DNA from: Sulfuricella sp.
Lineage (GTDB): Bacteria > Pseudomonadota > Gammaproteobacteria > Burkholderiales > Sulfuricellaceae
Assembly (NCBI GenBank): GCA_028714315.1
Contig: JAQTMN010000022.1
Span: forward strand, 1 to 39,487
DNA length: 39,487 nucleotides
Direction: 5' to 3'
The first letter of the stretch is position 1. Every line of letters begins with the position of its first letter. Positions 14,944-22,756 of this stretch are shown here, one piece after another. Below the pieces are notes generated by a model. The model saw nothing but the letters and a program-made list of their open reading frames with translations. It ran no database searches and was not told where the DNA came from. The position numbers and the translations under genes are program-made.

Positions 14944-17493
14944 ATGCTAAAAACGCTCAAAGGGTTCATTCTCACCGCATCGGTGCTGGTATCCCTGGTC
15001 TTCTTCGGCGGCACCTACTTCGTCTTCTCCAATATCTACTCCGACTCGATCAAGGAAAACGCGCTCTACGTTTCCACCGACCTGGCGCAGCTGACTTTCA
15101 ACTCCATGTTCCAGATCATGAGCAAGGGCTGGAAAAGGGCGCAGCTCGAAGAATTCATCTCCGCCACCAAAAAATCCGTGCAGGATACGCCCACCGAAAT
15201 CGACATCTATCGCGGGGAAACGGTCAGCCAGCTGTTCGGGCCAATCATGCAGGGCGAAATGGACACGGAGGTAAAACAAGCCTTCGGCACCGGCGCGGAA
15301 CTGCACCAGGCGCAGGAATCCCGCATCCGCTACATTTTCCCGCTCAAGGCTGAGGAAAAATGCCTGCGCTGCCACGTCAACGCCAGGATCGGCAACGTGC
15401 TCGGCGTAATCGACGTCAAGCAGGACCTGGCGCCGCTCATCGACAAGGCCAAGAGCAAGTTTTTCCTGTCGCTGGTTGTCATCGCGCCGATTCCCTTCCT
15501 GATCGCCTTTCTTGTCGTCGTGTCCATCAACCGGAAAATCGAGCGCTCCATCACCCGGCTGGGGCAGCGCATCGAAAGCGTCAGCAAGGTCTCCGACCTG
15601 AAAAACCTGGAATTGGGCGAGGTCGATCTGGGCTTTGCCGAGCTGAACAACATCGTGCAGAAAATCGAGCAGCTTTCCGACAAGCTGAAATCGGTCGCCG
15701 TGGACAAGGACCTGCTCGAATTCGAAATCCGCCTGCTGGAAAAATTCGTCATCACCTCCGACGTGGTCAAAGACTGGCGCGAATACGTCGGCTTGCTGCT
15801 GATCGAAATCAACAAGGTGATCAACGCCTACACGCTGTTTTCCATCTTCAAGGTGGACGAGGAAGTCTTCGACCTGGAGATTTTCTGGCGCCACGCCCCG
15901 TCCAAACAGACCAAGAAGATGCTGGAGCATACGGTCAGGAAATTATTGTCGAGTCATCCGCAGTTCTCCGGCGACTCCGCCGTCACCATCGTCCACAATG
16001 TCGCCGACGCGTCGCACAACCTGGCTGACCTAAGCGAACGGGACATCGAAGTCCAGATGAAATCCCTGCTGGTCGAGACGCCCAAGATCGGCGGCATCGT
16101 CGGCATCGGCGTGCAGGCCGACATGATCCGGGATGCAACCCGCATGCTGGTGATGGAAAGCATCCTGTCCACGCTGCTCAACGTGGTCGGATCGATCAAG
16201 GCGATCCACAAATACACCCGCGACCTGGAATACTACGCAACCCGCGACCCGCTCACCAATCTTTACAATCAGCGGCTATTCTGGGAACTGTTCGAATACG
16301 AAATAGGCCGGGCGGGACGGCACGGCTACAAATTCTCCCTGCTGGTCCTCGATCTGGACAATTTCAAGTCGGTCAACGACACCTATGGGCACAGCTTCGG
16401 CGACAAGTTCCTGCAGGAAGTGGCGGTCGCGCTACGCGAGGTCCTGCGCACCGAGGATATCCTGGCCCGCTACGGCGGCGACGAATTCGTCGCCATCCTG
16501 CCCGAAACCGGCGCGCAGGAGGCGGCGATGGCGGCAAAAAGAGCGCTCGACGCGATCAGCGCAATGGCCGTGGTTTCGCCGGACGGCACCGTGGTAAAGG
16601 GATCGGTTTCGGTCGGCATCGGCGTTTACCCCGATCACGCCACGATGCAGAAGGATCTGTTCCTGTTTGCCGACAACATGATGTACAAGGCAAAAACGGA
16701 AGGGAAAAACCGGATCGGTGTGCCGACCGAGGAAGACATCGTCGAGGTGTTCCGCAACATCAGCGAAACCAGCATCATCATCCTGAACGCGGTGGAAAAC
16801 CGGAAGATCATCCCTTTCTTCCAGCCGCTGGTCGATTCCCGCGGCAAGCAAACCAAAGCGGTCGAAGTGCTCAGCCGCATCGACCTGGGCAACGACAAAA
16901 TCATGGGCGCGGGGGACTTCGTCGAAATCGCCGAAAAAATCGGCGTAATCCACAAGATGGATTACATCGTCATGGAGAAAGCCCTGCAAGCGGTGCAGGA
17001 ACAGGGATTCCAGGGCAACATCTTCCTCAACCTGTCACCGCGCGCGCTGGTGCTGAACGAATTCATTTCCGAAGCGCGGCGGATCGTCGCCGGATCGGGC
17101 ATCGATCCGGGCAGGATCGTGTTCGAGATCACCGAGCGCGAAACCATCAAAAATATGAACATGCTGGAAAAGTTCGTCAACAACCTGAAACTGGAAGGAT
17201 TCAAGCTGGCGATCGACGATTTCGGCTCGGGCTTTTCTTCTTTCCACTACCTGAAGCGTTTCCCCATCGACTTCCTCAAGATCGAGGGCGATTTCATTGT
17301 CAACATGACCAGCAGCGAAAAAGACATGGCTTTCGTGCGGAGCATCGCCATGCTGGCGCAGGAACTGGGCATCCAGACCGTCGCCGAGTACGTGGAAAAC
17401 GAAGATGTGCTGCAAAGTGTGAGCGATATCGGCATCGACCTGGCTCAGGGGTATTACATCGGCCGGCCTTCCGAAAATCTGCCGAAGCACTGA
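14944..17493 (+). CDS. Membrane GGDEF-EAL protein with a periplasmic c-heme (CxxCH) sensor domain
   Basis: An 849-residue bifunctional c-di-GMP protein. Membrane segments at about 9-29 and 173-195 enclose a periplasmic domain (30-172) carrying one c-type heme motif, C140-L-R-C143-H144, followed by NARIGNVLGVIDVKQDL, like the Tll0287/DUF3365 type of heme sensor domain. A cytoplasmic coiled linker and a GAF-like region (about 270-430) follow. GGDEF is intact (511-515) with an RxxD inhibitory site (RTED). The EAL domain has EVL at E641, NLSPRAL, FEITERE, DDFGSGFSS, KIEGDF and AEYVE, so the catalytic residues are kept. Redox or gas control of c-di-GMP is inferred. ATG 14878 is an alternative start but puts 22 polar residues before the first membrane segment. 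Confidence 0.92.
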   Translation: MLKTLKGFILTASVLVSLVFFGGTYFVFSNIYSDSIKENALYVSTDLAQLTFNSMFQIMSKGWKRAQLEEFISATKKSVQDTPTEIDIYRGETVSQLFGPIMQGEMDTEVKQAFGTGAELHQAQESRIRYIFPLKAEEKCLRCHVNARIGNVLGVIDVKQDLAPLIDKAKSKFFLSLVVIAPIPFLIAFLVVVSINRKIERSITRLGQRIESVSKVSDLKNLELGEVDLGFAELNNIVQKIEQLSDKLKSVAVDKDLLEFEIRLLEKFVITSDVVKDWREYVGLLLIEINKVINAYTLFSIFKVDEEVFDLEIFWRHAPSKQTKKMLEHTVRKLLSSHPQFSGDSAVTIVHNVADASHNLADLSERDIEVQMKSLLVETPKIGGIVGIGVQADMIRDATRMLVMESILSTLLNVVGSIKAIHKYTRDLEYYATRDPLTNLYNQRLFWELFEYEIGRAGRHGYKFSLLVLDLDNFKSVNDTYGHSFGDKFLQEVAVALREVLRTEDILARYGGDEFVAILPETGAQEAAMAAKRALDAISAMAVVSPDGTVVKGSVSVGIGVYPDHATMQKDLFLFADNMMYKAKTEGKNRIGVPTEEDIVEVFRNISETSIIILNAVENRKIIPFFQPLVDSRGKQTKAVEVLSRIDLGNDKIMGAGDFVEIAEKIGVIHKMDYIVMEKALQAVQEQGFQGNIFLNLSPRALVLNEFISEARRIVAGSGIDPGRIVFEITERETIKNMNMLEKFVNNLKLEGFKLAIDDFGSGFSSFHYLKRFPIDFLKIEGDFIVNMTSSEKDMAFVRSIAMLAQELGIQTVAEYVENEDVLQSVSDIGIDLAQGYYIGRPSENLPKH

Positions 17494-17535
17494 ACAGGTA
17501 AGGTTAATCGCCCAATCACGATAAGTGCGTAGCGT

Positions 17536-17585
17536 TGTTGGGTCAGGCTTCAGCCTGACACGTACGGCTAAAGCCGCACCCACAA
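17536..17585. repeat. Double-hairpin repeat, copy 1
   Basis: Two adjacent palindromes, GTCAGGCT-TC-AGCCTGAC (17542-17559) and an imperfect GTACGGCT-AA-AGCCGCAC (17562-17579), are enclosed by an outer TGGGT/ACCCA pairing. It is the reverse complement, with a few changes, of the copy at 29206-29252. It sits between convergent stop codons (17493 and 17593). Confidence 0.8.
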
Positions 17586-17592
17586 AACCAAG

Positions 17593-18090
17593 CTACAAGA
17601 TCACCGGCGCGTCCGCCAACTCATTCGGGTTTTCGCCCTGCGCCGGGTAATGTTCCGCCAGATGGCGCGTGACCTCGCGAATCCCCAGGATCGCGCCCTC
17701 CTCGAAACGCCCCTGCCTGAACGCACGTTCCATCTCGCGGCAGATATCCGCCCAGCCCTGGTCGCCGACCTTTTGATGGACGCCGCGGTCGGCCAGGATT
17801 TCCACCCGCCGGTCGGCCAGCAGCAGGTAGATCAACACGCCGTTGTTGCACTCGGTGTCCCATACCCGCAGCTGGGAAAACACCTCGATGGCGCGTTCGC
17901 GCGCGCTTTTTCCCTTGAGCAGCGAATACGCGTCCAGCGCGGCTTCCACGGCAAAACGTATTTCGCCGGAATGGGTCCGTTCGGATAGCCCGATTGCGGC
18001 CTCGATGGCCTGCATCGCCCGGCGCGGGAATACCCGTCTCACCTGCCACGGGAATGTCAGTCCATGCCGAACCAGCCGTTTGATTTTCAT
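17593..18090 (-). CDS. Cytosolic TPM-domain protein, last gene of the lemA cluster
   Basis: A 165-residue protein with a TPM domain (YgcG/TPM_phosphatase fold) but no signal peptide. The N-terminus MKIKRLVRHGLTF is basic. The domain contains FAVEAALD, RAIEVFSQLRVWDTECNNGV, LIYLLLADRRVEILADRGV and GDQGWADICREM. It starts 4 bases after the stop of the secreted TPM gene, so the two are co-transcribed, giving lemA - secreted TPM - soluble TPM. Longer in-frame starts run through the upstream gene and are rejected. TPM proteins are linked to membrane-protein quality control in several lineages, but the reaction here is unknown. Confidence 0.88.
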   Translation of the reverse strand: MKIKRLVRHGLTFPWQVRRVFPRRAMQAIEAAIGLSERTHSGEIRFAVEAALDAYSLLKGKSARERAIEVFSQLRVWDTECNNGVLIYLLLADRRVEILADRGVHQKVGDQGWADICREMERAFRQGRFEEGAILGIREVTRHLAEHYPAQGENPNELADAPVIL

Positions 18091-18094
18091 GGCG

Positions 18095-18940
18095 TCACCA
18101 ATCCCCCGAAGCGCCGCCGCCACCGAAGCCGCCACCGCCGCCGCTGAAGCCGCCGCCATCCCCACCCGACCAGCCGCCACCACCGCCGCTGTACCAGCCT
18201 CCGCCGCCGGAACGCCCGACCAGGGTAAGCACAAACACCAGCGCGCCGGCGACGAGGGCAAAAAACAACGATGCAAACAGCAGCCAGGCAACAAAAGTCG
18301 CAATGGCACCGGCGGCAAGCCCGCCGAAAAACTGTCCGAACAGGGCGCGCATCGCACCGCCCAGCACCATCGCCACGATAAACGCGATCACCAGCCAATC
18401 GCCGTTGAACGCGGCCTTGCTCCCCTTTCGGGTCGATTTTTTCTCCGGCAACGGCTCGCCCTCGATCACCTTGACGATACGTTCAACCCCCGCGCCGATG
18501 CCGCCGTAGTAGTCGCCCTGCTTGAAATAGGGGGTCATGACCTCGCTCACGATGCGCTTCGCCACCGCGTCGGGGATCGCGCCTTCCAGGCCGTAACCCA
18601 CTTCGATGCGCATTTTCCGGTCGTTCCTGGCCACCAGCAGCAACACGCCGTCGTCCACGCCCTTGCGTCCCAGCTGCCAGGATTCGGCCACCCGGATGGA
18701 ATATTGCTCGATGGTTTCAGGCTGGGTGGTAGGTACGATCAGAATCGCGATCTGGCTGCCCTTCTTGTCCTCGAAGGCTTTCAGGGTCTGCTCCAGCGCC
18801 GTGCGCTGGCCGGGCTGGAGGGTTGCGGTCAGGTCGGTGACGCGCGCCGCCAGGGGCGGCACCGCCACCTCCGCCTGCGCCCACGCTGCCAGGACCAGGC
18901 AGAGCAGTGCGAGGAGGCTAGGCAGCCAGACCCGTTGCAT
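18095..18940 (-). CDS. Exported TPM-domain (YgcG-like) protein with a glycine-rich tail
   Basis: A 281-residue protein. It has a signal peptide (about 1-23, ending AAWAQA), then a TPM domain (about 28-165) with VTDLTATLQPGQRTALEQTL, WQLGRKGVDDGVLLLVARND and RIEVGYGLEGAIPDA. Two or three membrane segments follow (about 182-240). The C-terminal 40 residues are almost only Gly, Ser and Trp and end in ASGDW. This layout is typical of YgcG-like proteins that accompany LemA. It begins 3 bases after the lemA stop and is followed by the soluble TPM gene. Function in envelope maintenance is inferred from family context only. Confidence 0.9.
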   Translation of the reverse strand: MQRVWLPSLLALLCLVLAAWAQAEVAVPPLAARVTDLTATLQPGQRTALEQTLKAFEDKKGSQIAILIVPTTQPETIEQYSIRVAESWQLGRKGVDDGVLLLVARNDRKMRIEVGYGLEGAIPDAVAKRIVSEVMTPYFKQGDYYGGIGAGVERIVKVIEGEPLPEKKSTRKGSKAAFNGDWLVIAFIVAMVLGGAMRALFGQFFGGLAAGAIATFVAWLLFASLFFALVAGALVFVLTLVGRSGGGGWYSGGGGGWSGGDGGGFSGGGGGFGGGGASGDW

Positions 18941-18943
18941 TAT

Positions 18944-19552
18944 TTATCTGCCGGCAGGAACGGGCGCGCTGAAATCCACCTTGGGCGCGGTGGAAATTTC
19001 TTTCTCGTTTTCCACGCTGAAATTCGGCTTGGTCTTGTAGCCGAACGCCAGCGCCGTCAGGTTGCTGGGGAAGGAACGCACGGTCACGTTGTATTCCTGC
19101 ACCGCCTTGATGTAGCGGTTGCGCGCCACGGCAATGCGGTTCTCGGTGCCTTCGAGCTGCGCCTGGAGATCGCGGAACACGCCGTCGGCCTTGAGCTGCG
19201 GGTAGCGCTCGGACACCGCCAGCAGACGCGACAAGGCGCTGGTCATCTGCGCCTGCGCCTTCTGGAATTTGGCGAAGGCCTGTTCGTCGTTGATCAGTTC
19301 CGGCGTCGCCTGGATCGAGCCCACTTGGGCGCGCGCCTGTGTCACCTGGGTCAGCACCTCTTTTTCGTGAGAGGCGTAGCCCTTGACCACGTTCACCAGA
19401 TTGGGCACCAGATCGGCACGGCGCTGATACTGGTTGAGCACCTCGGACCAGCTCGCCTTGATCTGTTCGTCGGTGGACTGCAACGTATTGTAGCCGCAGC
19501 CGCTCAGGGACATGGACAGCAACAGCATCACGGACAACAGCCAGTTACGCAT
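18944..19552 (-). CDS. LemA-family lipoprotein
   Basis: A 202-residue LemA-family protein. The N-terminus is a lipoprotein signal with the lipobox LSGC (Cys19), so it should be anchored to a membrane facing the periplasm. The LemA core is helical: YNTLQSTDEQIKASWSEVLN, then QRRADLVPNLVNVVKGYASHE, and later QLKADGVFRDLQAQLEGTEN plus RIAVARNRYIKAVQEYN. LemA proteins are widespread and usually occur next to TPM-domain proteins, as here; their molecular role is not settled. The start follows a GAGGAGA ribosome site. Confidence 0.93.
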   Translation of the reverse strand: MRNWLLSVMLLLSMSLSGCGYNTLQSTDEQIKASWSEVLNQYQRRADLVPNLVNVVKGYASHEKEVLTQVTQARAQVGSIQATPELINDEQAFAKFQKAQAQMTSALSRLLAVSERYPQLKADGVFRDLQAQLEGTENRIAVARNRYIKAVQEYNVTVRSFPSNLTALAFGYKTKPNFSVENEKEISTAPKVDFSAPVPAGR

Positions 19553-19589
19553 AACGATCTCCTCGATCAGCTTGGAAAAAGAGTGGTGG

Positions 19590-19607
19590 GTGCGAATTCA
19601 TTCGCAC
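19590..19607. repeat. GAATTC-centred palindrome, copy 2
   Basis: Identical to the 18 bases at 12082-12099 (GTGCGAAT-TC-ATTCGCAC). It lies 6 bases beyond the stop codon of the uracil-DNA glycosylase gene and before lemA, suggesting an mRNA 3' end or stabilising hairpin. Confidence 0.75.
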
Positions 19608-19613
19608 AATCAA

Positions 19614-20291
19614 TCAAATGGCGACGGGCGCGCCGGACTGCAAGTTTTGCATGGTTTCCCTCGCCAGGCATAAATCTTCCCAAGCCTTGGCCTTGTCGTT
19701 CAGGGTGCGCAGCAGGTAAGCCGGATGATAGGTGACGATCAGCGGGATGCCCTGATAGGCGTGCACCTTGCCGCGCAGGCCGGCGATGGTCGCCTCGCGT
19801 CCGAGCAGCGTTTCCGAAGCGACTTTTCCCAGAGTCACAATCAGCCTGGGCCGGATCAATTCGATCTGGCGCTTGAGATAGGGGAAGCAGGCGGCGATCT
19901 CGCCGGGCAGCGGATTGCGGTTGCCGGGCGGGCGCGACTTGACCACGTTGGCGATATACACGTTCTCGCCCCGCTTCAACCCGATGCTTTTTAGCATGTT
20001 GTCGAGCAGCTTGCCGGCCTGGCCGACGAAAGGTTCGCCCACGGCATCCTCGTCCGCGCCGGGCGCTTCGCCGACAAACAGCCAGTCGGCATTCTCGTCG
20101 CCCACGCCGAACACCGTCCGGGTGCGGGTCTTGTGGAGATCGCAGGCCGTGCACGCGGCCACGGCGTCTTTCAGCCCGGTCCAATCCAGCTCCGGAACCT
20201 GCTCCTGAGGCGCGGCTTCAGCCGGCTCACCGCGGCGGCGCCACACCGGTCCCAGTCCCATTTCCTCCAGGAAAACCTCGCGCCGCCCCAT
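19614..20291 (-). CDS. Family 4 uracil-DNA glycosylase with a substituted iron-sulfur ligand
   Basis: A 225-residue DNA repair enzyme that removes uracil. Family 4 motifs are GEAPGADED plus [16 protein letters not shown], the [4Fe-4S] cysteines C47 and C50 (CTAC) and C135 (EIAACFPYL), and the active-site segment YHPAYLLR. The third cluster cysteine, normally in KCRPPGNR, is Ser119 here ([12 protein letters not shown]), with the spacing to C50 (69) and C135 (16) otherwise as expected. The start at 20291 overlaps the rimI stop as TGATG; longer frames run into rimI. It is the third gene of the tsaB-rimI-udg operon, an order common in Betaproteobacteria. Confidence 0.9.
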   Translation of the reverse strand: MGRREVFLEEMGLGPVWRRRGEPAEAAPQEQVPELDWTGLKDAVAACTACDLHKTRTRTVFGVGDENADWLFVGEAPGADEDAVGEPFVGQAGKLLDNMLKSIGLKRGENVYIANVVKSRPPGNRNPLPGEIAACFPYLKRQIELIRPRLIVTLGKVASETLLGREATIAGLRGKVHAYQGIPLIVTYHPAYLLRTLNDKAKAWEDLCLARETMQNLQSGAPVAI

Positions 20292-20752
20292 CACAATTCC
20301 AGTTCCATCAAAATCGCGTCCTCCCGCCCGTCTTCGGCCGGATAATATTTCTTGCGCAGCGCAATCTCCCGGAAACCCTCCGTCACGTAAAGCCGCCGTG
20401 CCGGAATGTTGGACGGACGCACTTCCAGGAACATCGACTCGGCATGATACTCGCGCGCCAGCCCGATCAGGTGCAGCAGGAACCGCCGCCCCATGCCCCT
20501 GCCCTGCCAGTCGCCCGCGATACCCAGGTTGAGCAGATGCGCCTCGCCCGCCGCCGCCATCATCACTGCGTAGCCGATCACCCGTCCTCCGAACTCGTAG
20601 ATCCAGCAACTGTGGCCGGCGCTGAGCGAATCGCGGAAATTGCCATAGCTCCACGGGAACGGATAAATCTCGCACTCGATCGCGATCACCGCCTCGACAT
20701 CGGCCAAGCGCATCGGGCGAAAAGCGTGAGCATCCTGCAACTGGGCGTTCAT
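20291..20752 (-). CDS. rimI: Ribosomal protein S18 alanine N-acetyltransferase RimI
   Basis: A 153-residue GNAT acetyltransferase. It has the N-terminal motif MRLADVEAVIAIECEIYPFPW, the acetyl-CoA loop GDWQGRGMGRRFL and the C-terminal LEVRPSNIPARRLYVTEGF typical of RimI. It acetylates the N-terminal alanine of ribosomal protein S18. It overlaps tsaB by 4 bases and udg by 1 base, so the three genes are translationally coupled. The tsaB-rimI linkage is conserved in many bacteria. Confidence 0.93.
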   Translation of the reverse strand: MNAQLQDAHAFRPMRLADVEAVIAIECEIYPFPWSYGNFRDSLSAGHSCWIYEFGGRVIGYAVMMAAAGEAHLLNLGIAGDWQGRGMGRRFLLHLIGLAREYHAESMFLEVRPSNIPARRLYVTEGFREIALRKKYYPAEDGREDAILMELEL

Positions 20753-21420
20753 CGCTCGCTCGTTTTCAAAGCGACTTTATTGCGGATATACAGCGGCGCG
20801 GCCTCCGCCGCGTCCCTGCCCAGGCCGCGCGCGAACCGGATAGCGCCGAGCCCGGCGATCTGGGCCGCGTGGGGCAGCAACTCCCCCCTTACCGTCTCGA
20901 TCTGGCCCCCATAGCGCCCGCCCAACGCCTCGCCGTAGGCCGCGAAACCGCTGCCGCAGCCGGTCCAGCCCACGCCGGCGACTTCCGGCGCATCCTGCGG
21001 CAAACCCAAGCCGGGAGCGCTCAATTCCCGCCACTCGCCATCCAACTTCTCATACACCGCATGGTAAATCTCGCCCATGCGCGCATCCAGGCAGGCAATC
21101 GCGCGGCTCGCGCCCGAAGCATCGGCCAGGGCCAGCAGCGTACACACCCCCACCACCGGCAAGCCCCCGCCGAACGCCAAGCCCTGCGCCACGCCGCAGC
21201 CGATGCGCAGGCCGGTGAAAGACCCCGGCCCCTCGCCGAACGCAACGCCGTCCAGCGCGTTCAACCTCAGCCCCGCCTCGCCAAGCAGACCATGCACCAT
21301 CGGCAGCACCAGCTCGGAATGCCGCTGCCCCGCCAGCTCTTCACGCACGTGCAATTCGCCGTCCAGCCATAAGGCAACGGAGCAGAGCTCGGTAGAAGTA
21401 TCCAGGGCGAGAATTTTCAT
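20749..21420 (-). CDS. tsaB: tRNA threonylcarbamoyladenosine biosynthesis protein TsaB
   Basis: A 223-residue TsaB (YeaZ), the partner that activates TsaD in making the universal t6A37 modification of ANN-decoding tRNAs. It begins MKILALDTSTELCSVALW (actin-like fold) and has GEGPGSFTGLRIGCGVAQG and CLDARMGEIYHAVYE. Length is close to E. coli TsaB (231). Start 21420 is chosen because upstream in-frame residues derive from the repeat-rich intergenic region. It is the first gene of the operon with rimI and udg. Confidence 0.94.
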   Translation of the reverse strand: MKILALDTSTELCSVALWLDGELHVREELAGQRHSELVLPMVHGLLGEAGLRLNALDGVAFGEGPGSFTGLRIGCGVAQGLAFGGGLPVVGVCTLLALADASGASRAIACLDARMGEIYHAVYEKLDGEWRELSAPGLGLPQDAPEVAGVGWTGCGSGFAAYGEALGGRYGGQIETVRGELLPHAAQIAGLGAIRFARGLGRDAAEAAPLYIRNKVALKTSER

Positions 21421-21832
21421 GCAGATATTATATCTCAGTTTCAATTCCCGGCCCGAAGAGGCAGGCGAAGCCCCATGTACCTTATTCCCCGCGAGGACGA
21501 GAATTTCGCCGAATTCCCGTCTTCGCGGGAACGACGAACCCGCATGGAATCCGCAGTGGCCCATGCCGGACTAAGACCCATCAACCTGTAAAAAGCGGTA
21601 AACCACGGGGCTCACGGGGAACACGGGGTAAAATCAATTTGTCGAGTGTTTTGCTCAAATCGCCCATTGGGTGAAAGGGCTGAAATTCAACATCCCGCGC
21701 CGTTCTCCGTGCGCCCCGTGTTCCCCGTGGTTTTCAGGATCAACGAAGTGCCGCGTTCGAGCCGGCAAGGAACAACTATCCGCCAATGGTTTTCTAACAA
21801 CCATACCGTTACTTGGCGAGAAGGAGACCATC
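21421..21832. other. 412-base gap between divergent tsaB and ku
   Basis: No gene recognised. It holds a short hairpin repeat (TTCCCGTCTTCGCGGGAA near 21515-21532) like the one near 7482, and the long repeat at 21589-21733. The stretch 21734-21832 carries the ku ribosome site (AAGGAGA just before 21833) and presumably its promoter. Confidence 0.6.
21589..21733 (+). repeat. 130-145 bp dispersed repeat, left copy
   Basis: Matches the reverse complement of 28513-28643 along its whole length: TAAAAAGCGGT at one end, then CACGGGGAACACGGGG, AATCAATTTGT, TGTTTTGC, CCATTGGGTGA, AAATTCAA, ATCCCG, and a 26-base identical end ending CCCCGTGTTCCCCGTGGTTT. The two ends of each copy form an inverted repeat (CCACGGGGAACACGGGG type), so the element resembles a small MITE-like or structured repeat without a coding region. 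Confidence 0.8.
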
Positions 21833-22756
21833 ATGCAACGCGCGCTATGGAAAGGTGCCATCAGTTTCGGCCTGGTCCTCATTCCGGTGGAGTTGTTTCC
21901 GGCGGAGAAGCACGCCGACCTGGACTTGACCATGCTCGACCGGCGCGATTTCTCGCGCATCGGCTATAAGCGGGTGAACAAGAAAACCGGGGAAGAGGTC
22001 GCCTGGGAAAACATCGTCAAGGGCTACGAATACGAGCACGAGCAGTTTGTCGTCCTGTCCGACGAGGATCTCCGCCGCGCCAATGTGGAGGCGACCCAGA
22101 CCATCGACATCCAGGCGTTTGTCGATGCCCGGCAGATTCCCCTGACTTTTTACGAGCAGCCCTATTACCTGGTTCCCACCAAGCAGGGCCGCAAGGTGTA
22201 CGCGCTGCTGCGCGAAACCCTGCGCCAGTCCGACAAGATCGGGGTGGCGCAGGTGGTAATCCGCACCAAGCAGCATCTGGCCGCGCTGGTCGCGATGGGC
22301 GATACCATCGTGCTGAACACGCTGCGTTACGCCGATGAAATCCGCGCCGCCGACGAGTTCGACCTGCCCGAGACGAAAGCGGGAAGCGCCGGAATCACCG
22401 ACAAGGAACTCAAGATGGCACTCGCGCTGGTCGAAGGCATGACGGAAAAATGGGATCCGTCGCACTACCACGATACCTATCGCGAAGACGTGCTGGCGCT
22501 GGTCGAGAAGAAGGTCGAAGCGCATCAGACCAAGACCATCACGCTGCCCGAGAAAGAGGAAAAAATCGCCCAGGCCGCCGAGGTGATCGACCTGATGGCT
22601 TTGCTCAAGCGCAGCATCGCGTCCAAGGGCGGCAAGGCCGCGCCGCCCGCGAACGATGAGGACATCGGTGGGGAAGTCGAGGAAAAATCGGCGAAAAAGC
22701 GCGCCAAATCTAGTAACGGCGGCCACGGCAAGGCGGCGGGCGGACGCCGCGCATGA
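21833..22756 (+). CDS. ku: Non-homologous end-joining protein Ku
   Basis: A 307-residue bacterial Ku. It forms a homodimeric ring that binds DNA double-strand ends and recruits LigD. It starts MQRALWKGAISFGLVLIPVE, and the core includes GYEYEHEQFVVLSDEDL, FYEQPYYLVPTKQGRKVYAL and ALVEGMTEKWDPSHYHDTYRE. The C-terminal tail (about 265-307) is rich in Lys, Ala and Gly (KKRAKSSNGGHGKAAGGRRA), as usual for the DNA- and LigD-interacting extension. An AAGGAGA site precedes ATG 21833. The stop overlaps the ligD start by 4 bases, so the two are coupled. Confidence 0.96.
   Translation: MQRALWKGAISFGLVLIPVELFPAEKHADLDLTMLDRRDFSRIGYKRVNKKTGEEVAWENIVKGYEYEHEQFVVLSDEDLRRANVEATQTIDIQAFVDARQIPLTFYEQPYYLVPTKQGRKVYALLRETLRQSDKIGVAQVVIRTKQHLAALVAMGDTIVLNTLRYADEIRAADEFDLPETKAGSAGITDKELKMALALVEGMTEKWDPSHYHDTYREDVLALVEKKVEAHQTKTITLPEKEEKIAQAAEVIDLMALLKRSIASKGGKAAPPANDEDIGGEVEEKSAKKRAKSSNGGHGKAAGGRRA

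Noticed and set aside
19614-20675. Longer uracil-DNA glycosylase frame reaching into rimI
   Set aside because: The upstream part is a shadow of rimI; the TGATG junction and the family N-terminus support 20291.
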